Assembly (NCBI RefSeq): GCF_902499135.1
Contig: NZ_CABVPR010000001.1
Coordinates: forward strand, 186,001-250,000
Direction: 5' to 3'
Source: Burkholderia dolosa
GTDB taxonomy: Bacteria; Pseudomonadota; Gammaproteobacteria; Burkholderiales; Burkholderiaceae
DNA: 64,000 nucleotides
The notes beneath the pieces are model-generated. The model ran no database searches. It saw only the letters and a list, made by a program, of their open reading frames with translations, and was not told the origin of the DNA. Each line of letters starts with the position of its first letter. The stretch's first letter is position 1. This document shows, piece after piece, positions 8,553-17,755 of this stretch. Made by a program: the position numbers and the translations under genes.

Positions 8553-8810
8553 ATGACCACACTATCCGATGTCGGGGAGATGCTGAAGGAAGCGCGTCGC
8601 GCGGCCGGTCTTTCCCAGCGAGAGTTGGCCGAGCGCGCCGGCATCGCACGCACGACGCTTGCCCGCATGGAGACGCTCGCGCGAGGCGATATGAGCGTGT
8701 CCGCGCTGGTACGTGCGCTCGAGGCAGCCGGGTACGATCTGCGCGTGGTCCGGCGCGGACATACGCGGACGCTGGACGACGTTCTGGCTGAACAGCGCAA
8801 CGGAGGCTGA
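8553..8810 (+). CDS. hipB: HipB-like antitoxin, helix-turn-helix
   Basis: 85 residues. An Xre-type helix-turn-helix fills residues about 8-60 ('LKEARRAAGLSQRELAERAG' then 'IARTTLARMETLARGDMSVS'). A short tail follows, 'GYDLRVVRRGHTRTLDDVLA', of the kind that contacts HipA. The start at 8553 is preceded by AGGGG; upstream in-frame codons cover the repeat array and are not conserved-looking. Its stop is 4 bases before hipA. Expected role: neutralise HipA and repress the operon. Confidence 0.88.
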   Translation: MTTLSDVGEMLKEARRAAGLSQRELAERAGIARTTLARMETLARGDMSVSALVRALEAAGYDLRVVRRGHTRTLDDVLAEQRNGG

Positions 8811-8814
8811 CCGC

Positions 8815-10158
8815 ATGCGCGTTCACGTCCATGTCAAAGGCAAACTCGTCGCGCATCTTTATCGCCACGCGGATGATTACGCGCTCCGTTACATCGCCGG
8901 CGCGAGCGCCGACGACTTCGTCAGCCTGACGATGCCCGTCCGCGAAGATGCGTGGGTATGGCCTCGCGATCTGCATCCGTTCTTTCGTCAGAACCTGCCG
9001 GAAGGCTTTCTTCTTCAGGTGATCCGCGAGGAGTTCGGTCCGTATCTCGACGGCACGGATCTTTCGCTGCTGGCCGTCATCGGCGGCTCGGGCATCGGCC
9101 GGGTAACCGTCTCGTCCGACGGCGGCGCGCCGGGCGGCGAACTCGATCCGCTCGACGTGCAGCACCTGCTGCACGAAGACATCACGACGGCCCGTTTCGC
9201 GGAACTGGTGCGGTACTACGCACGCGCGGCGATTTCGGGCGCCGTGCCGAAATTTCTTGCGCCCGAAGTGTCGCCGGACCGTGCGCGTGTCGGCAAGCAG
9301 ACGTTGCGTACCAGCCGGCACATCATCAAGGGCTCCGACGAGCAAACGCCGTATCTGGGTTTCAACGAGCACTACTCGATGCAAGTGCTCGGAAGGCTGG
9401 GCGTTGCCCGCGTCGCGAAGACGACGATGTCCGACGATGGACGCGTGCTGGTCGTGGACCGGTTCGATGTCGACGAGCACGGCAAGCCGGCGCTTGGCGT
9501 GGAGGATGCGTGCAGCCTGCTCGGTCTGCCTCCGCACGAGAAGTACCGCCCGTCGACCGAACAGGTTCTGAACGCGACCAAGCCCTACGTCGGCGCCGCC
9601 GGTTGGCGGCGGCAGGCGGAACAGCTCGGCTGGCTGCTCCTCACCAATTACGTCGTGCGCAACGCGGACTGCCACGCGAAGAATATCGCGCTCCTCTATT
9701 CGGGCATCGACGACGTCGTGTACGCGCCCGCGTACGACATCGTCACCACGGAGGCTTACCCGCGCTTTGCGAACAACCCGCCCGCGCTCAGTGTGGACGG
9801 ACGCAAGACATGGGCGCCCGGGAAGACGCTCGAGCGTTTCTTCAATACCCGGCTCGGAATCCCGCCGAGGCAATATCGCGAGATGGTCGACACGCTGTGC
9901 GATTCCGCAGTGGACACCGGGAAAGACGTCGTCGAAGCGGCGAAAAACGATACGCGGTGGCACTGGATAGCGAAGCAGATGCTGCATGCCTGGAACGAAG
10001 GGATGGCTTCCCTGCGCAGCCCGAAACCGCAGGTCGCGCTGCGAGCGCTGACGCCGGTCATCGAAGCCGCCGGTTTCTCCGACGCGGACAAAGCCGACAA
10101 CGGCCGGGAAGTGATCGGGCGCTCGGAACTGCTCGGCGAACGCGGCAAAGACGCCTGA
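8815..10158 (+). CDS. hipA: HipA-family serine/threonine kinase toxin
   Basis: 447 residues from ATG 8815, with GGAGG inside the end of hipB as ribosome site. The N-terminal HipA domain is about 1-110. The kinase core contains 'ISGAVPKFL' near residue 140 (the phosphate-binding loop region), 'NADCHAKN' at 283-290 with Asp285 as catalytic base, and 'YAPAYDIV' at 303-310 with Asp308 as metal ligand. The 23-residue spacing of these aspartates matches E. coli HipA (309 and 332). HipA kinases phosphorylate tRNA synthetases and can induce persistence. No key residue appears missing, so it is probably active. Confidence 0.9.
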   Translation: MRVHVHVKGKLVAHLYRHADDYALRYIAGASADDFVSLTMPVREDAWVWPRDLHPFFRQNLPEGFLLQVIREEFGPYLDGTDLSLLAVIGGSGIGRVTVSSDGGAPGGELDPLDVQHLLHEDITTARFAELVRYYARAAISGAVPKFLAPEVSPDRARVGKQTLRTSRHIIKGSDEQTPYLGFNEHYSMQVLGRLGVARVAKTTMSDDGRVLVVDRFDVDEHGKPALGVEDACSLLGLPPHEKYRPSTEQVLNATKPYVGAAGWRRQAEQLGWLLLTNYVVRNADCHAKNIALLYSGIDDVVYAPAYDIVTTEAYPRFANNPPALSVDGRKTWAPGKTLERFFNTRLGIPPRQYREMVDTLCDSAVDTGKDVVEAAKNDTRWHWIAKQMLHAWNEGMASLRSPKPQVALRALTPVIEAAGFSDADKADNGREVIGRSELLGERGKDA

Positions 10159-10314
10159 CGCCGGCGTTGCCGGACTGCGGTCGACCGCTGCGCGCTCAAG
10201 ATTGCGCGCGGACGTCCGTTAAGTATTGTTTAGTCGAATAACCAACAACGCCGTCGGTGCGTAGCCGCGTCGCTCATCGTGACGCACGTTTTCGACCATC
10301 CGGGGAATCGCTTT

Positions 10315-12024
10315 ATGTCTCGCATCGTTGGAATTGACCTGGGCACGACCAACAGCCTGATCGCCGTGTGGCGCGATGATCGCGCGGAACTGATCCCGAA
10401 CGGTCTCGGTGAATACCTGACGCCGTCGTGCGTTTCGATCGATGCGGACGGTTCAGTGCTGGTCGGCCAGGCTGCGCTGGAGCGCCGCAGCACGCACCCC
10501 GACCGCACGGCTGCGAGCTTCAAGCGCTACATGGGTACGGAGCGAAAACTGCATCTCGCCGATCGCTTGTTCCGGCCCGAAGAGCTGTCGTCGCTGGTGC
10601 TGAGATCGTTGAAGGCCGACGCCGAAGCGTGGCTGAAGGAGCCGGTGACGGATGCCGTGATCGCGGTGCCCGCGTACTTCAACGACGCGCAGCGCAAGGC
10701 GACGCGCGTCGCCGGCCAGCTCGCCGGCCTGAACGTGCTTCGGCTGATCAACGAACCGACGGCCGCCGCGCTCGCTTACAGCGTGCACGAGCGCGACGGG
10801 GAACGAAAATTCCTGATCTTCGATCTGGGCGGCGGCACGTTCGACGTGTCGGTACTCGACTACTTCGAAGGGGTGATGGAAGTGCGAGCGAGCACCGGCG
10901 ACAACCATCTCGGCGGCGACGATTTCACGCAGGCACTGTGCGACCTGTTTCGCCGCAAGTGCGGCATCGCATCGAACGACCTGTCGGCGGTCGATGAACA
11001 GCGCCTCTGGCGCCAGGCCGAGCAAGCAAAGCGACGCGTGACCACGAGCGACGGCGCATCGATTGCCGTCGAATTGCGCTCGGGTGACGCGAATCACGCG
11101 GCCGAGCTGGACCCTGCCGACATCGAGCGCATGTTCGAGCCGCTGCTCGACAAGTTGCGCAAGCCGGTCGAGCGCGCACTGCGCGATGCGAAGATTCCGC
11201 TCGGCGAACTCGACGAGATCATCATGGTCGGTGGCGCGACGCGTATGCCGGCAGTGCGCAGGCTCGTGTCCCGGATGTTCGGGCGGCTGCCCGCCGGCCA
11301 TTTGAACCCGGACGAAGTCGTCGCGCTCGGCGCCGCGGTGCAGGCCGGGCTCGTCGGGCGCGATGCCGCACTCGACGAAATGGTGATGACGGACGTCGCA
11401 CCGTACAGCCTCGGCATCGATACGGCGATCCAGGTCGGCGGCGACGAGTTCTCGAGCGGGCATTTCTCGCCGATCATCGAACGCAACACGATCGTTCCGG
11501 TGAGCCGTGAACAGCAGGTCGTCACCATTCGCGATCGCCAGCAATTTCTCGTGATCAAGGTGTATCAGGGCGAATCGCGGCTGACCCGCGACAACATCCT
11601 GCTCGGCGAGCTGAAGCTCGAAGTGCCGCTGAAGCCCGCCGGGCAGGCCGGCGCCCGAATCCGCTTCACGTACGACGTGAGCGGCGTGCTCGAAGTCGAG
11701 GCCACCGCGTTTCCCGACGGTGTGACGCGCAAGCTCGTGATCGAGGAGAACCCGGGTGTCATGACGCGGGAGGAAATCGATCGCTGCCTCGCGGCCCTCG
11801 CGTCGCTGAAGATCCATCCGCGCGATCAGCTCGAGAACCGCACCGTGCTCGCGCGCGCCGACCGCGTGTACGAGGAATTGCTTGGCGAACCGCGCCGCTA
11901 TCTCGCGACGCAAGTTGCGCGCTTTCACTCGATGCTCGAACGGCAGGCGTTCGACGAGATTCCTCGTGTGCGGCGAGAGCTGAACACCGTGCTCGATCAG
12001 ATCGAAGCCACGTTCACGCAATGA
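10315..12024 (+). CDS. hscC: HscC-type Hsp70 chaperone
   Basis: 569 residues. The nucleotide-binding domain begins 'RIVGIDLGTTNSLIAVWRDD' and contains 'FDLGGGTFDVSVLDYFEG' and 'MVGGATRMPAVRRL'. 'GEYLTPSCVSIDADGSVLVG' and 'TDVAPYSLGIDTAIQVG' match E. coli HscC rather than DnaK. The substrate domain is about 375-500, and the C-terminal lid is short, as in HscC (556 residues in E. coli). The start at ATG 10315 follows GGGGA. It overlaps or abuts the J-like gene, which is the expected co-chaperone arrangement (E. coli HscC works with DjlC/DjlB). Specialised, probably not a general folding chaperone. Confidence 0.92.
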   Translation: MSRIVGIDLGTTNSLIAVWRDDRAELIPNGLGEYLTPSCVSIDADGSVLVGQAALERRSTHPDRTAASFKRYMGTERKLHLADRLFRPEELSSLVLRSLKADAEAWLKEPVTDAVIAVPAYFNDAQRKATRVAGQLAGLNVLRLINEPTAAALAYSVHERDGERKFLIFDLGGGTFDVSVLDYFEGVMEVRASTGDNHLGGDDFTQALCDLFRRKCGIASNDLSAVDEQRLWRQAEQAKRRVTTSDGASIAVELRSGDANHAAELDPADIERMFEPLLDKLRKPVERALRDAKIPLGELDEIIMVGGATRMPAVRRLVSRMFGRLPAGHLNPDEVVALGAAVQAGLVGRDAALDEMVMTDVAPYSLGIDTAIQVGGDEFSSGHFSPIIERNTIVPVSREQQVVTIRDRQQFLVIKVYQGESRLTRDNILLGELKLEVPLKPAGQAGARIRFTYDVSGVLEVEATAFPDGVTRKLVIEENPGVMTREEIDRCLAALASLKIHPRDQLENRTVLARADRVYEELLGEPRRYLATQVARFHSMLERQAFDEIPRVRRELNTVLDQIEATFTQ

Positions 12025-12035
12025 GTGGAGAAAAC

Positions 12036-13784
12036 ATGAACCAATGGCCGTGGAGCGTTCTCGAAACCGACGCCGGCGCAGACGAGCGTACGGTGCGCCG
12101 CGCGTATGCGCGCATCCTCAAACAGCAGCGGGCGGACGACGATCCCGATGCGTTTCAGGCATTGCGCAACGCGTACGAGCACGCGTTGCAGCTAACGCGC
12201 AACGCGGCTGCAGAAGGCACGACGGTAGCGGTCGACGCCGCTGCGCCGGAACCGGCTCGGCAGGGTGTGAATGAAGCGTCGGGCGCCGATACGCGCGACG
12301 TCGCGCCATCCGTGGTGGCCGAGCGGCCGCCCGTGCGGCAGCGAACGCCGTCGACGGACTCGCTGCCGCTGCACGCATCGGATCCCGCGGCCGAGGCCGC
12401 GCAAATATGGGCCGAATTCACTGCGGATGCAGCGAGCGTCACGTCGCGGCGCGAAATCAAGGTGCTGTTCGGATCGATCGTCAATATCGCGTTGCGCGAC
12501 GAACTCGAGTGGGCGGCGCTGATGTACTGCCTGCGCGACGACATCCCGCCCGACAGCCGCACCGATATTGCGGACGCGTTGAACTGGCGCGACAACGCCG
12601 CGCATCTGTTCGCGCGCAACGCATATCTGGCGGGGCAGGCGCTGTCGAAAATCTTCGCGCAGGAGGAATATGCGCAGGCCCGGCGCCATTTTCCGCACGC
12701 GGTCGCCCTGCTGGAGCGACCGTCGCCGCGGTTGGCGAAGGCGCTGTTCGCGCTTCGCGCGCGCACGCGCCATCGGGAGATGGAGCAGCTGCTGTACGCG
12801 TTGCAGGTGTCGTTCGGCAACGCGCGGAACCTGCGGTTCGACGGCGAGCGGATCGCTTTCTGGCGCAACGCGTGTTTGTTGCGGACGAAAGCGATACACC
12901 TGTGCATGACGGCACCGGCGGCCGGACTGTGGTGCGGCCTGTTGCTCGAAAAAGCGCTGTCGGGGCTCGCTCCGGCGGGCGTCGGCGGTCGATCCTGGAC
13001 GGCGCAAGGATCGATCGCGGTCTTCGCGATGCTGCTGACGACGCTCGTGTATGGCATCGTCGAATTTCGTGCGCCGACGCTTTCGCAACGTTGGCGCCGC
13101 GTCGCGCGAGAACGCATGCCGGTGCGTTACGGCTGGATCGTATTGTGGGTGGCGGCAACCTGCGCCGCGTATGCGGATAGCCGAATGGGCGCTGTGACGT
13201 CGGCCGCGTTGGCGGCGCTGTCCATCGCAACCTGGTGGGCGCTCGCCGTGCATGGGTGGCCGCGTCTGGCGGGGCTCGCCATCATCGCCGTGTATGCGGC
13301 GTGCGGATTCGGCTTCGTCGGCTATTACATGCTATTCGCCAGCGGCTCGTGGATGGTGCCGCTCGGGCAGGCCGTCCTGTACGGCATGTTCGCAGGTTTC
13401 GTGCAGATGGAGCTGCACGCAATGGTCGAGCGGCGGCGTGCGTTGCGCATCGCGGCGACCGTCGCGTGGTTTGCCGCAGGCGTGACGGTCGCATTCTCGC
13501 TGATGGGCATGCAGCTGTCGGACTTCAGTCCGGCGTGGTCCGAGCCGACCTGGAGCGCGTATGCCGCATTGATCGTTGTCGGCAGCATGCTCGGAACGAT
13601 GCAGTGGGCACAACTGGGCCAGATCCTGCCACAGACCTTTCTGGGGCTGATGTACATGCTGTGGACGGCCCTCGCGATCGCCCAGCCGCGGTTCGCCGCA
13701 TTCGTCGCGCTCTGTCTGATGAGCTACTGGATCGTACAGGGCATGCGACGACAGCACGTAGCGGTAAAGGATCGAACGACGTGA
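12036..13784 (+). CDS. Membrane J-domain-like protein, partner of HscC
   Basis: 582 residues. Residues 1-60 resemble a J domain ('WPWSVLETDAGADERTVRRA', 'PDAFQALRNAYEHALQL'), but the HPD loop reads RAD ('QQRADDDPD'), so the canonical Hsp70-stimulating motif is absent. A low-complexity linker (about 60-125) and a soluble helical region follow. From about residue 285 there are around ten hydrophobic segments, so the C-terminal half is in the inner membrane. The ATG at 12036 has GGAG 5 bases upstream; an ATG at 12021 overlapping the hscC stop is an alternative. Co-transcribed with hscC and resembling the DjlB/DjlC arrangement. Confidence 0.78.
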   Translation: MNQWPWSVLETDAGADERTVRRAYARILKQQRADDDPDAFQALRNAYEHALQLTRNAAAEGTTVAVDAAAPEPARQGVNEASGADTRDVAPSVVAERPPVRQRTPSTDSLPLHASDPAAEAAQIWAEFTADAASVTSRREIKVLFGSIVNIALRDELEWAALMYCLRDDIPPDSRTDIADALNWRDNAAHLFARNAYLAGQALSKIFAQEEYAQARRHFPHAVALLERPSPRLAKALFALRARTRHREMEQLLYALQVSFGNARNLRFDGERIAFWRNACLLRTKAIHLCMTAPAAGLWCGLLLEKALSGLAPAGVGGRSWTAQGSIAVFAMLLTTLVYGIVEFRAPTLSQRWRRVARERMPVRYGWIVLWVAATCAAYADSRMGAVTSAALAALSIATWWALAVHGWPRLAGLAIIAVYAACGFGFVGYYMLFASGSWMVPLGQAVLYGMFAGFVQMELHAMVERRRALRIAATVAWFAAGVTVAFSLMGMQLSDFSPAWSEPTWSAYAALIVVGSMLGTMQWAQLGQILPQTFLGLMYMLWTALAIAQPRFAAFVALCLMSYWIVQGMRRQHVAVKDRTT

Positions 13785-13992
13785 GCGCGATCGTTGCGCG
13801 GGACCGTTTCATCGCTCCCGCGCACGAACCCGAAACGGACCCCGGCACCTCCTCTCCGCCCCGTTAAGTTTCCACTAAGACAACCCGCGCAAAATGCACG
13901 GCATGCCGCCGCCGGCGCTCCGCACGGCAACGCGGTTTCACAGCGCCGCAGCGAAGCCCGCGCATCGCAATCGACCGTCGACGGAGACGAAC

Positions 13993-14385
13993 GTGACACG
14001 ACAAGGCGTCACTTACTCGTTGCATCACATCGGCATTCCGACCGAGCAGCGGCTCGCCGGCGAACGATACGCGCGTGCCGCCGGGATGTATACGACCGAC
14101 GATCCGACCGGCCCGCTGCCGATTCAATGGCACCGGTTCGAGCCCGATTCGCCGCTGCATCCGCTCGTGCGCAGTCAGCCGCATGTCGCGTACAAGGTCA
14201 GCGATCTGGCGGCTGCGATCGACGGACACACGGTGATCCTCGGGCCGTACGAGCCGATCGACGGCTATCGCGTCGCGATGATCGACAACGCGGGCGTGCC
14301 GGTCGAGTTCATCGAAACGACGCTTTCCGACGCCGAAATCTGGCGCCGCGCAACAACCGGCGAAAGCGCGTCGCTCTATCGATGA
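13993..14385 (+). CDS. VOC-superfamily (glyoxalase-like) protein
   Basis: 130 residues from a GTG at 13993 with GGAG upstream. It begins with the VOC metal-ligand strand 'YSLHHIGIPT', has 'HVAYKVSDLAAAIDGHTVIL' in the middle and ends with 'VPVEFIETTLSDAEIWRR', giving the His/His/Glu set of a metal-binding paired beta-alpha-beta-beta-beta fold. Such proteins isomerise, hydrolyse or dioxygenate small molecules. It converges on the transketolase operon, with a hairpin between. Substrate unknown. Confidence 0.7.
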   Translation: MTRQGVTYSLHHIGIPTEQRLAGERYARAAGMYTTDDPTGPLPIQWHRFEPDSPLHPLVRSQPHVAYKVSDLAAAIDGHTVILGPYEPIDGYRVAMIDNAGVPVEFIETTLSDAEIWRRATTGESASLYR

Positions 14386-14392
14386 CAGCGGC

Positions 14393-14421
14393 GCCGGACG
14401 ACCGGCAACCGATCGTCCGGC
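14393..14421. terminator. Inverted repeat between convergent genes
   Basis: GCCGGACGA (14393-14401) pairs exactly with TCGTCCGGC (14413-14421). It lies between the VOC gene and the transketolase operon, which end toward each other, and has the position of a shared terminator. No T-run. Confidence 0.5.
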
Positions 14422-14476
14422 ACGGGCATCGACGAGAGACGGATCGATTTCCCGACCGACAGCCGATGCGCGCCGC

Positions 14477-15475
14477 TCAGCCGAGCCAGCCCTTGATGCT
14501 TGCCGCCATCGCATCGGCGGAGATTCCGTAGCGCCGATGCAGCGTCGGCAACGCGCCTGCGGCGAGGAACGCGTCGGGCAGCGCGATCTGCCGGAACGGT
14601 GCGGCCACGCCCGCACCGAGCAGCGTGCTCGCGACCGCTTCGCCGAGACCGCCGATCTGCGTATGGTTTTCCGCTACGACCACCATGCGCCCCGTGCGCC
14701 GCGCTTCGCGAAGAATCGTCGCCGTATCGAGCGGCTTGATGGTCGGCACGTGCAGCACGGCGACGTCGACGTTGTCGGCCTCGAGGGCCTTTGCGACTTC
14801 GAGCGAACGCATCGTCATGATCCCGGACGAGATCAGCAGCACGTCGTTGCCGTCGCGCAGCAGCTTCGCGTTGCCGAGTTCGAACGTGTAGTCGTATTCG
14901 TCGAGCACGACCGGCACGTTGCCGCGCAGCAGGCGCGCGTACACGGGTCCGTCGTGCGCGGCGATCGCCGGCACCATCTGTTCGATGTCGACCGCGTCGC
15001 ACGGATCGATCACGGTCATGTTCGGCATCGCGCGCATCAGCGCAAGATCCTCGGCGGCCTGGTGGCTCGGGCCGTAGCCGGTCGTGAGGCCGGGCAGCGC
15101 GCAGATCAGCTTCACGTCGAGATTGTCCTCGGCGATCGCCTGATGGATGAAGTCGTATGCACGGCGCGTCGCGAACACCGCATACGTCGTGACGAACGGC
15201 TGCGCGCCTTCGTGCGCGAAGCCGGCGGCCGCGCCCATCAGCAGCTGCTCGGCCATGCCCATCTGGTAGTAGCGGTCGGGGAATTCCTTCGCGAAGACGT
15301 GCAGATCGGTGTACTTGCCGAGGTCGGCGGTCATGCCGATCACGTCGGGCCGGGTTCGCGCGAGCGCCGACAGCGCATGCCCGAACGGTGCCGAACGGGT
15401 GGCCTGTCCTTCGGCGGCGATCGACGCGATCATCGCGGACGTTTTCAGGCGCGTGGTGTTGCCGGCGGTGCTCAT
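14477..15475 (-). CDS. Transketolase, C-terminal subunit
   Basis: 332 residues. It carries the pyrimidine-binding and C-terminal domains of transketolase: 'PDVIGMTADLGKYTDLHVFA', 'YYQMGMAEQLLMGAAAGFAH', 'GPSHQAAEDLALMRAMPNMT'. The end 'LHRRYGISADAMAASIKGWL' is typical of split transketolase beta chains. Its ATG overlaps the TGA of the N-terminal subunit gene (15472-15475), so the two are translationally coupled. Together they would move a two-carbon ketol unit with thiamine diphosphate. The cluster context (SDR, anion MFS) suggests catabolism of a sugar acid or sugar sulfonate-like compound rather than housekeeping. Confidence 0.9.
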   Translation of the reverse strand: MSTAGNTTRLKTSAMIASIAAEGQATRSAPFGHALSALARTRPDVIGMTADLGKYTDLHVFAKEFPDRYYQMGMAEQLLMGAAAGFAHEGAQPFVTTYAVFATRRAYDFIHQAIAEDNLDVKLICALPGLTTGYGPSHQAAEDLALMRAMPNMTVIDPCDAVDIEQMVPAIAAHDGPVYARLLRGNVPVVLDEYDYTFELGNAKLLRDGNDVLLISSGIMTMRSLEVAKALEADNVDVAVLHVPTIKPLDTATILREARRTGRMVVVAENHTQIGGLGEAVASTLLGAGVAAPFRQIALPDAFLAAGALPTLHRRYGISADAMAASIKGWLG

Positions 15476-16317
15476 GCTCGTCTCCCTGCTTCGAGTGCGT
15501 CGAGCGCGAGCTTCCACTCGTGCGCGTCGACGCGGATGAAATGATTCTTCTCGCGCGCTTCGAGGAACGGCACGCCGCGCCCCATCTTCGTATCGCAGAC
15601 GACGATGCGCGGCTGCGGCCGGTCATGATCGCGCGCATTGTCGAACGCGCGCTTCACCGCGTCGATGTCGTTGCCGTCGACGCGCTGCACGTACCAGCCG
15701 AACGCTTCGAGCTTGTCGACGAGCGGCTCGAACGCCATGATCTGCGTCGACGGGCCGTCGGCCTGCTGATTGTTGACGTCGACGATCGCGATCAGGTTGT
15801 CGAGCTTCCAGTGCGCGGCGGACATCAGCCCTTCCCAGATCGCGCCTTCGTCGAGCTCGCCGTCGGAGAACAGCGTGTAGACGAACGCGTCCGAACCCTT
15901 GCGCTTGAGCCCGAGGCAGCGGCCGACCGCGATCGTCAGGCCTTGCCCGAGCGAGCCGCCGGACATTTCCATGCCGGGCGTATAGCTCGCCATGCCGGAC
16001 ATCGGCAGGCGGCTGTCGTCGCTGCCGTAGGTTTCGAGTTCGTCGGCCGGCAGGATGCCGGCCTCGAGCAGCGCCGCGTACAGCGCGATCGCATAGTGGC
16101 CGTTCGACAGCAGGAAACGGTCGCGGCCGTCCCATTCGGGATCGTCGGCGCGGTAGCGCATCGCACCGAAATACGCGACGGCGAGCACGTCGGCGATGTC
16201 GAGCGCCTGGCCGATATAACCCTGGCCCTGCACTTCGCCCATCAGCACGGCGTTTCTTCGGATGCGGTACGCGCGCTCGGCGAGCGTGACCGCTTCATGG
16301 ACGGCTTCGGTATCCAT
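15472..16317 (-). CDS. Transketolase, N-terminal subunit
   Basis: 281 residues. It holds the pyrophosphate-binding half: 'LLSNGHYAIALYAALLEAGI', 'GGSLGQGLTIAVGRCLGLKR', and the metal/diphosphate segment 'LFSDGELDEGAIWEGLMSAA' followed by 'AIVDVNNQQADG'. Split transketolases of this type occur in archaea and in bacterial accessory sugar pathways. Start at ATG 16317; the longer open frame upstream belongs to the antisense register of the MFS gene. 38 bases separate it from the MFS gene. Confidence 0.9.
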   Translation of the reverse strand: MDTEAVHEAVTLAERAYRIRRNAVLMGEVQGQGYIGQALDIADVLAVAYFGAMRYRADDPEWDGRDRFLLSNGHYAIALYAALLEAGILPADELETYGSDDSRLPMSGMASYTPGMEMSGGSLGQGLTIAVGRCLGLKRKGSDAFVYTLFSDGELDEGAIWEGLMSAAHWKLDNLIAIVDVNNQQADGPSTQIMAFEPLVDKLEAFGWYVQRVDGNDIDAVKRAFDNARDHDRPQPRIVVCDTKMGRGVPFLEAREKNHFIRVDAHEWKLALDALEAGRRA

Positions 16318-16355
16318 CGATAGCTCCAGTTTGGTTCGGAAAGAGGCGAGTCGGA

Positions 16356-17681
16356 TCAGCGATTCACCGAGCGCGGCACCAGGAACACCAGCAGCGCGCC
16401 GAGCGTGACCGCGACGGAAATGAACACGAGGCCGGCGGTGGATTTGCCGGTCAGGTCGTTCAGCCAGCCGACGATCGCGGGCGAGAAGAAGCCCGCGAGG
16501 TTCGCGAAGCAATTGACCGCCGCGATGCCGGCCGCGGCCGACATCCCGCCCAGCAGGGCGGTGGGCAGCGACCAGAACTGCGATGACGACGCGAGAATGC
16601 CGGCGGACGCGATGCTCAGGCACACGATCGACGCGGCGACGCTGCCGAGCGCCGGCAATGCCGCAAAACCGGCTGCCGAGATCAGCATCGGCACCGCGAG
16701 ATGGAGACGGCGTTCGCGGCGGCGATCGGCGCTGATGCCGATCAGCGGCAGCGCGACGATCGCGCACGTGTACGGAATCGCGGTGAACAGGCCGACCCAC
16801 AGCGGATCGGCGACGCCGGCCTTGCGGATGATCGTCGGCAGCCAGAACGTGAGGCCGTACTGGCCGAGCACGACGCAGAAATAGATCGCGGCCATCAGCC
16901 ACAGCCGGCGGTCGCCGATGAACGCGCGAATCGATCCGTGCGCGGTCTTGTGCTCGGCATCGGCCGACACGTTGCGCGCGAGCAGCGCCTTCTCCGCGTC
17001 GGTCAGCCACCTGGCGTGCGCGATCCCGTCGTCGAGATAGAACAGGATCGCGAAGCCGAGCACGAGCGACGGCAGCGCTTCGAGCAGGAACAGCCACTTC
17101 CAGCCGGCCATCGACATCGCGCCGTGCAGCGCATGCATGATCGCGCCCGACAACGGCCCGCCGACGATCCCGGCCAGCGGAATCGCAATGAAGAACAGCG
17201 ACAGCGCCTTCGCGCGCCGCTCGGACGGAAACCAGTACGTCAGATAGAGGATCACGCCCGGTGCGAAGCCCGCCTCGGCGACGCCGAGCAGAAACCGCAG
17301 CACGTAGAACATGGTCGGCGACTTCACGAACACGAAGCTCGCGGAAATCACCGCCCACGTCAGCATGATGCGCGCGAGCCAGCGCCGCGCGCCGACCCGA
17401 TGCAGGATCACGTTGCTCGGCACCTCGAACAGGAAGTAGCCGAGAAAGAAGATGCCCGCGCCCATCCCGTACACGGTCTCGCTGAAGCGCAGGTCGCCGA
17501 GCATCTGCAGCTTCGCGAAGCCGACGTTCACGCGGTCGAGATACGCGCCCAGATAGCACAGCATCAGGAATGGAATCAGCCGCCGGGCGACCTTCGCATA
17601 CGTCGCGGCTTCGAACGTCTTCGAATCGTCTCGCTGCAGCACGTCGCCGGGAACCGGCGGTGCGGTGTACTTTGCTCTCAT
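16356..17681 (-). CDS. MFS transporter, anion:cation symporter type
   Basis: 441 residues with about 12 transmembrane helices. 'LCYLGAYLDRVNVGFAKLQM', 'GYFLFEVPSNVILHRVGARR' and 'GVAEAGFAPGVILYLTYWFP' are the signature stretches of the ACS family, which imports organic anions such as tartrate, glucarate or phthalate. There is a central charged loop near residues 200-240. It lies between the SDR and transketolase genes in one operon, so it probably imports an anionic sugar-type substrate for them. Confidence 0.9.
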   Translation of the reverse strand: MRAKYTAPPVPGDVLQRDDSKTFEAATYAKVARRLIPFLMLCYLGAYLDRVNVGFAKLQMLGDLRFSETVYGMGAGIFFLGYFLFEVPSNVILHRVGARRWLARIMLTWAVISASFVFVKSPTMFYVLRFLLGVAEAGFAPGVILYLTYWFPSERRAKALSLFFIAIPLAGIVGGPLSGAIMHALHGAMSMAGWKWLFLLEALPSLVLGFAILFYLDDGIAHARWLTDAEKALLARNVSADAEHKTAHGSIRAFIGDRRLWLMAAIYFCVVLGQYGLTFWLPTIIRKAGVADPLWVGLFTAIPYTCAIVALPLIGISADRRRERRLHLAVPMLISAAGFAALPALGSVAASIVCLSIASAGILASSSQFWSLPTALLGGMSAAAGIAAVNCFANLAGFFSPAIVGWLNDLTGKSTAGLVFISVAVTLGALLVFLVPRSVNR

Positions 17682-17755
17682 CTTCGTCTCCTGCCATGGC
17701 CCCGCGGTCGTCCGCGGGTGCGCGATGTGCGGCGTCGCATGTCGCGGCGCCGTGC

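Noticed and set aside
16318-17697. N-terminal extension of the transketolase N-subunit on the - strand
   Set aside because: This stretch is an alternative frame of the MFS gene; the conserved subunit starts at 16317.
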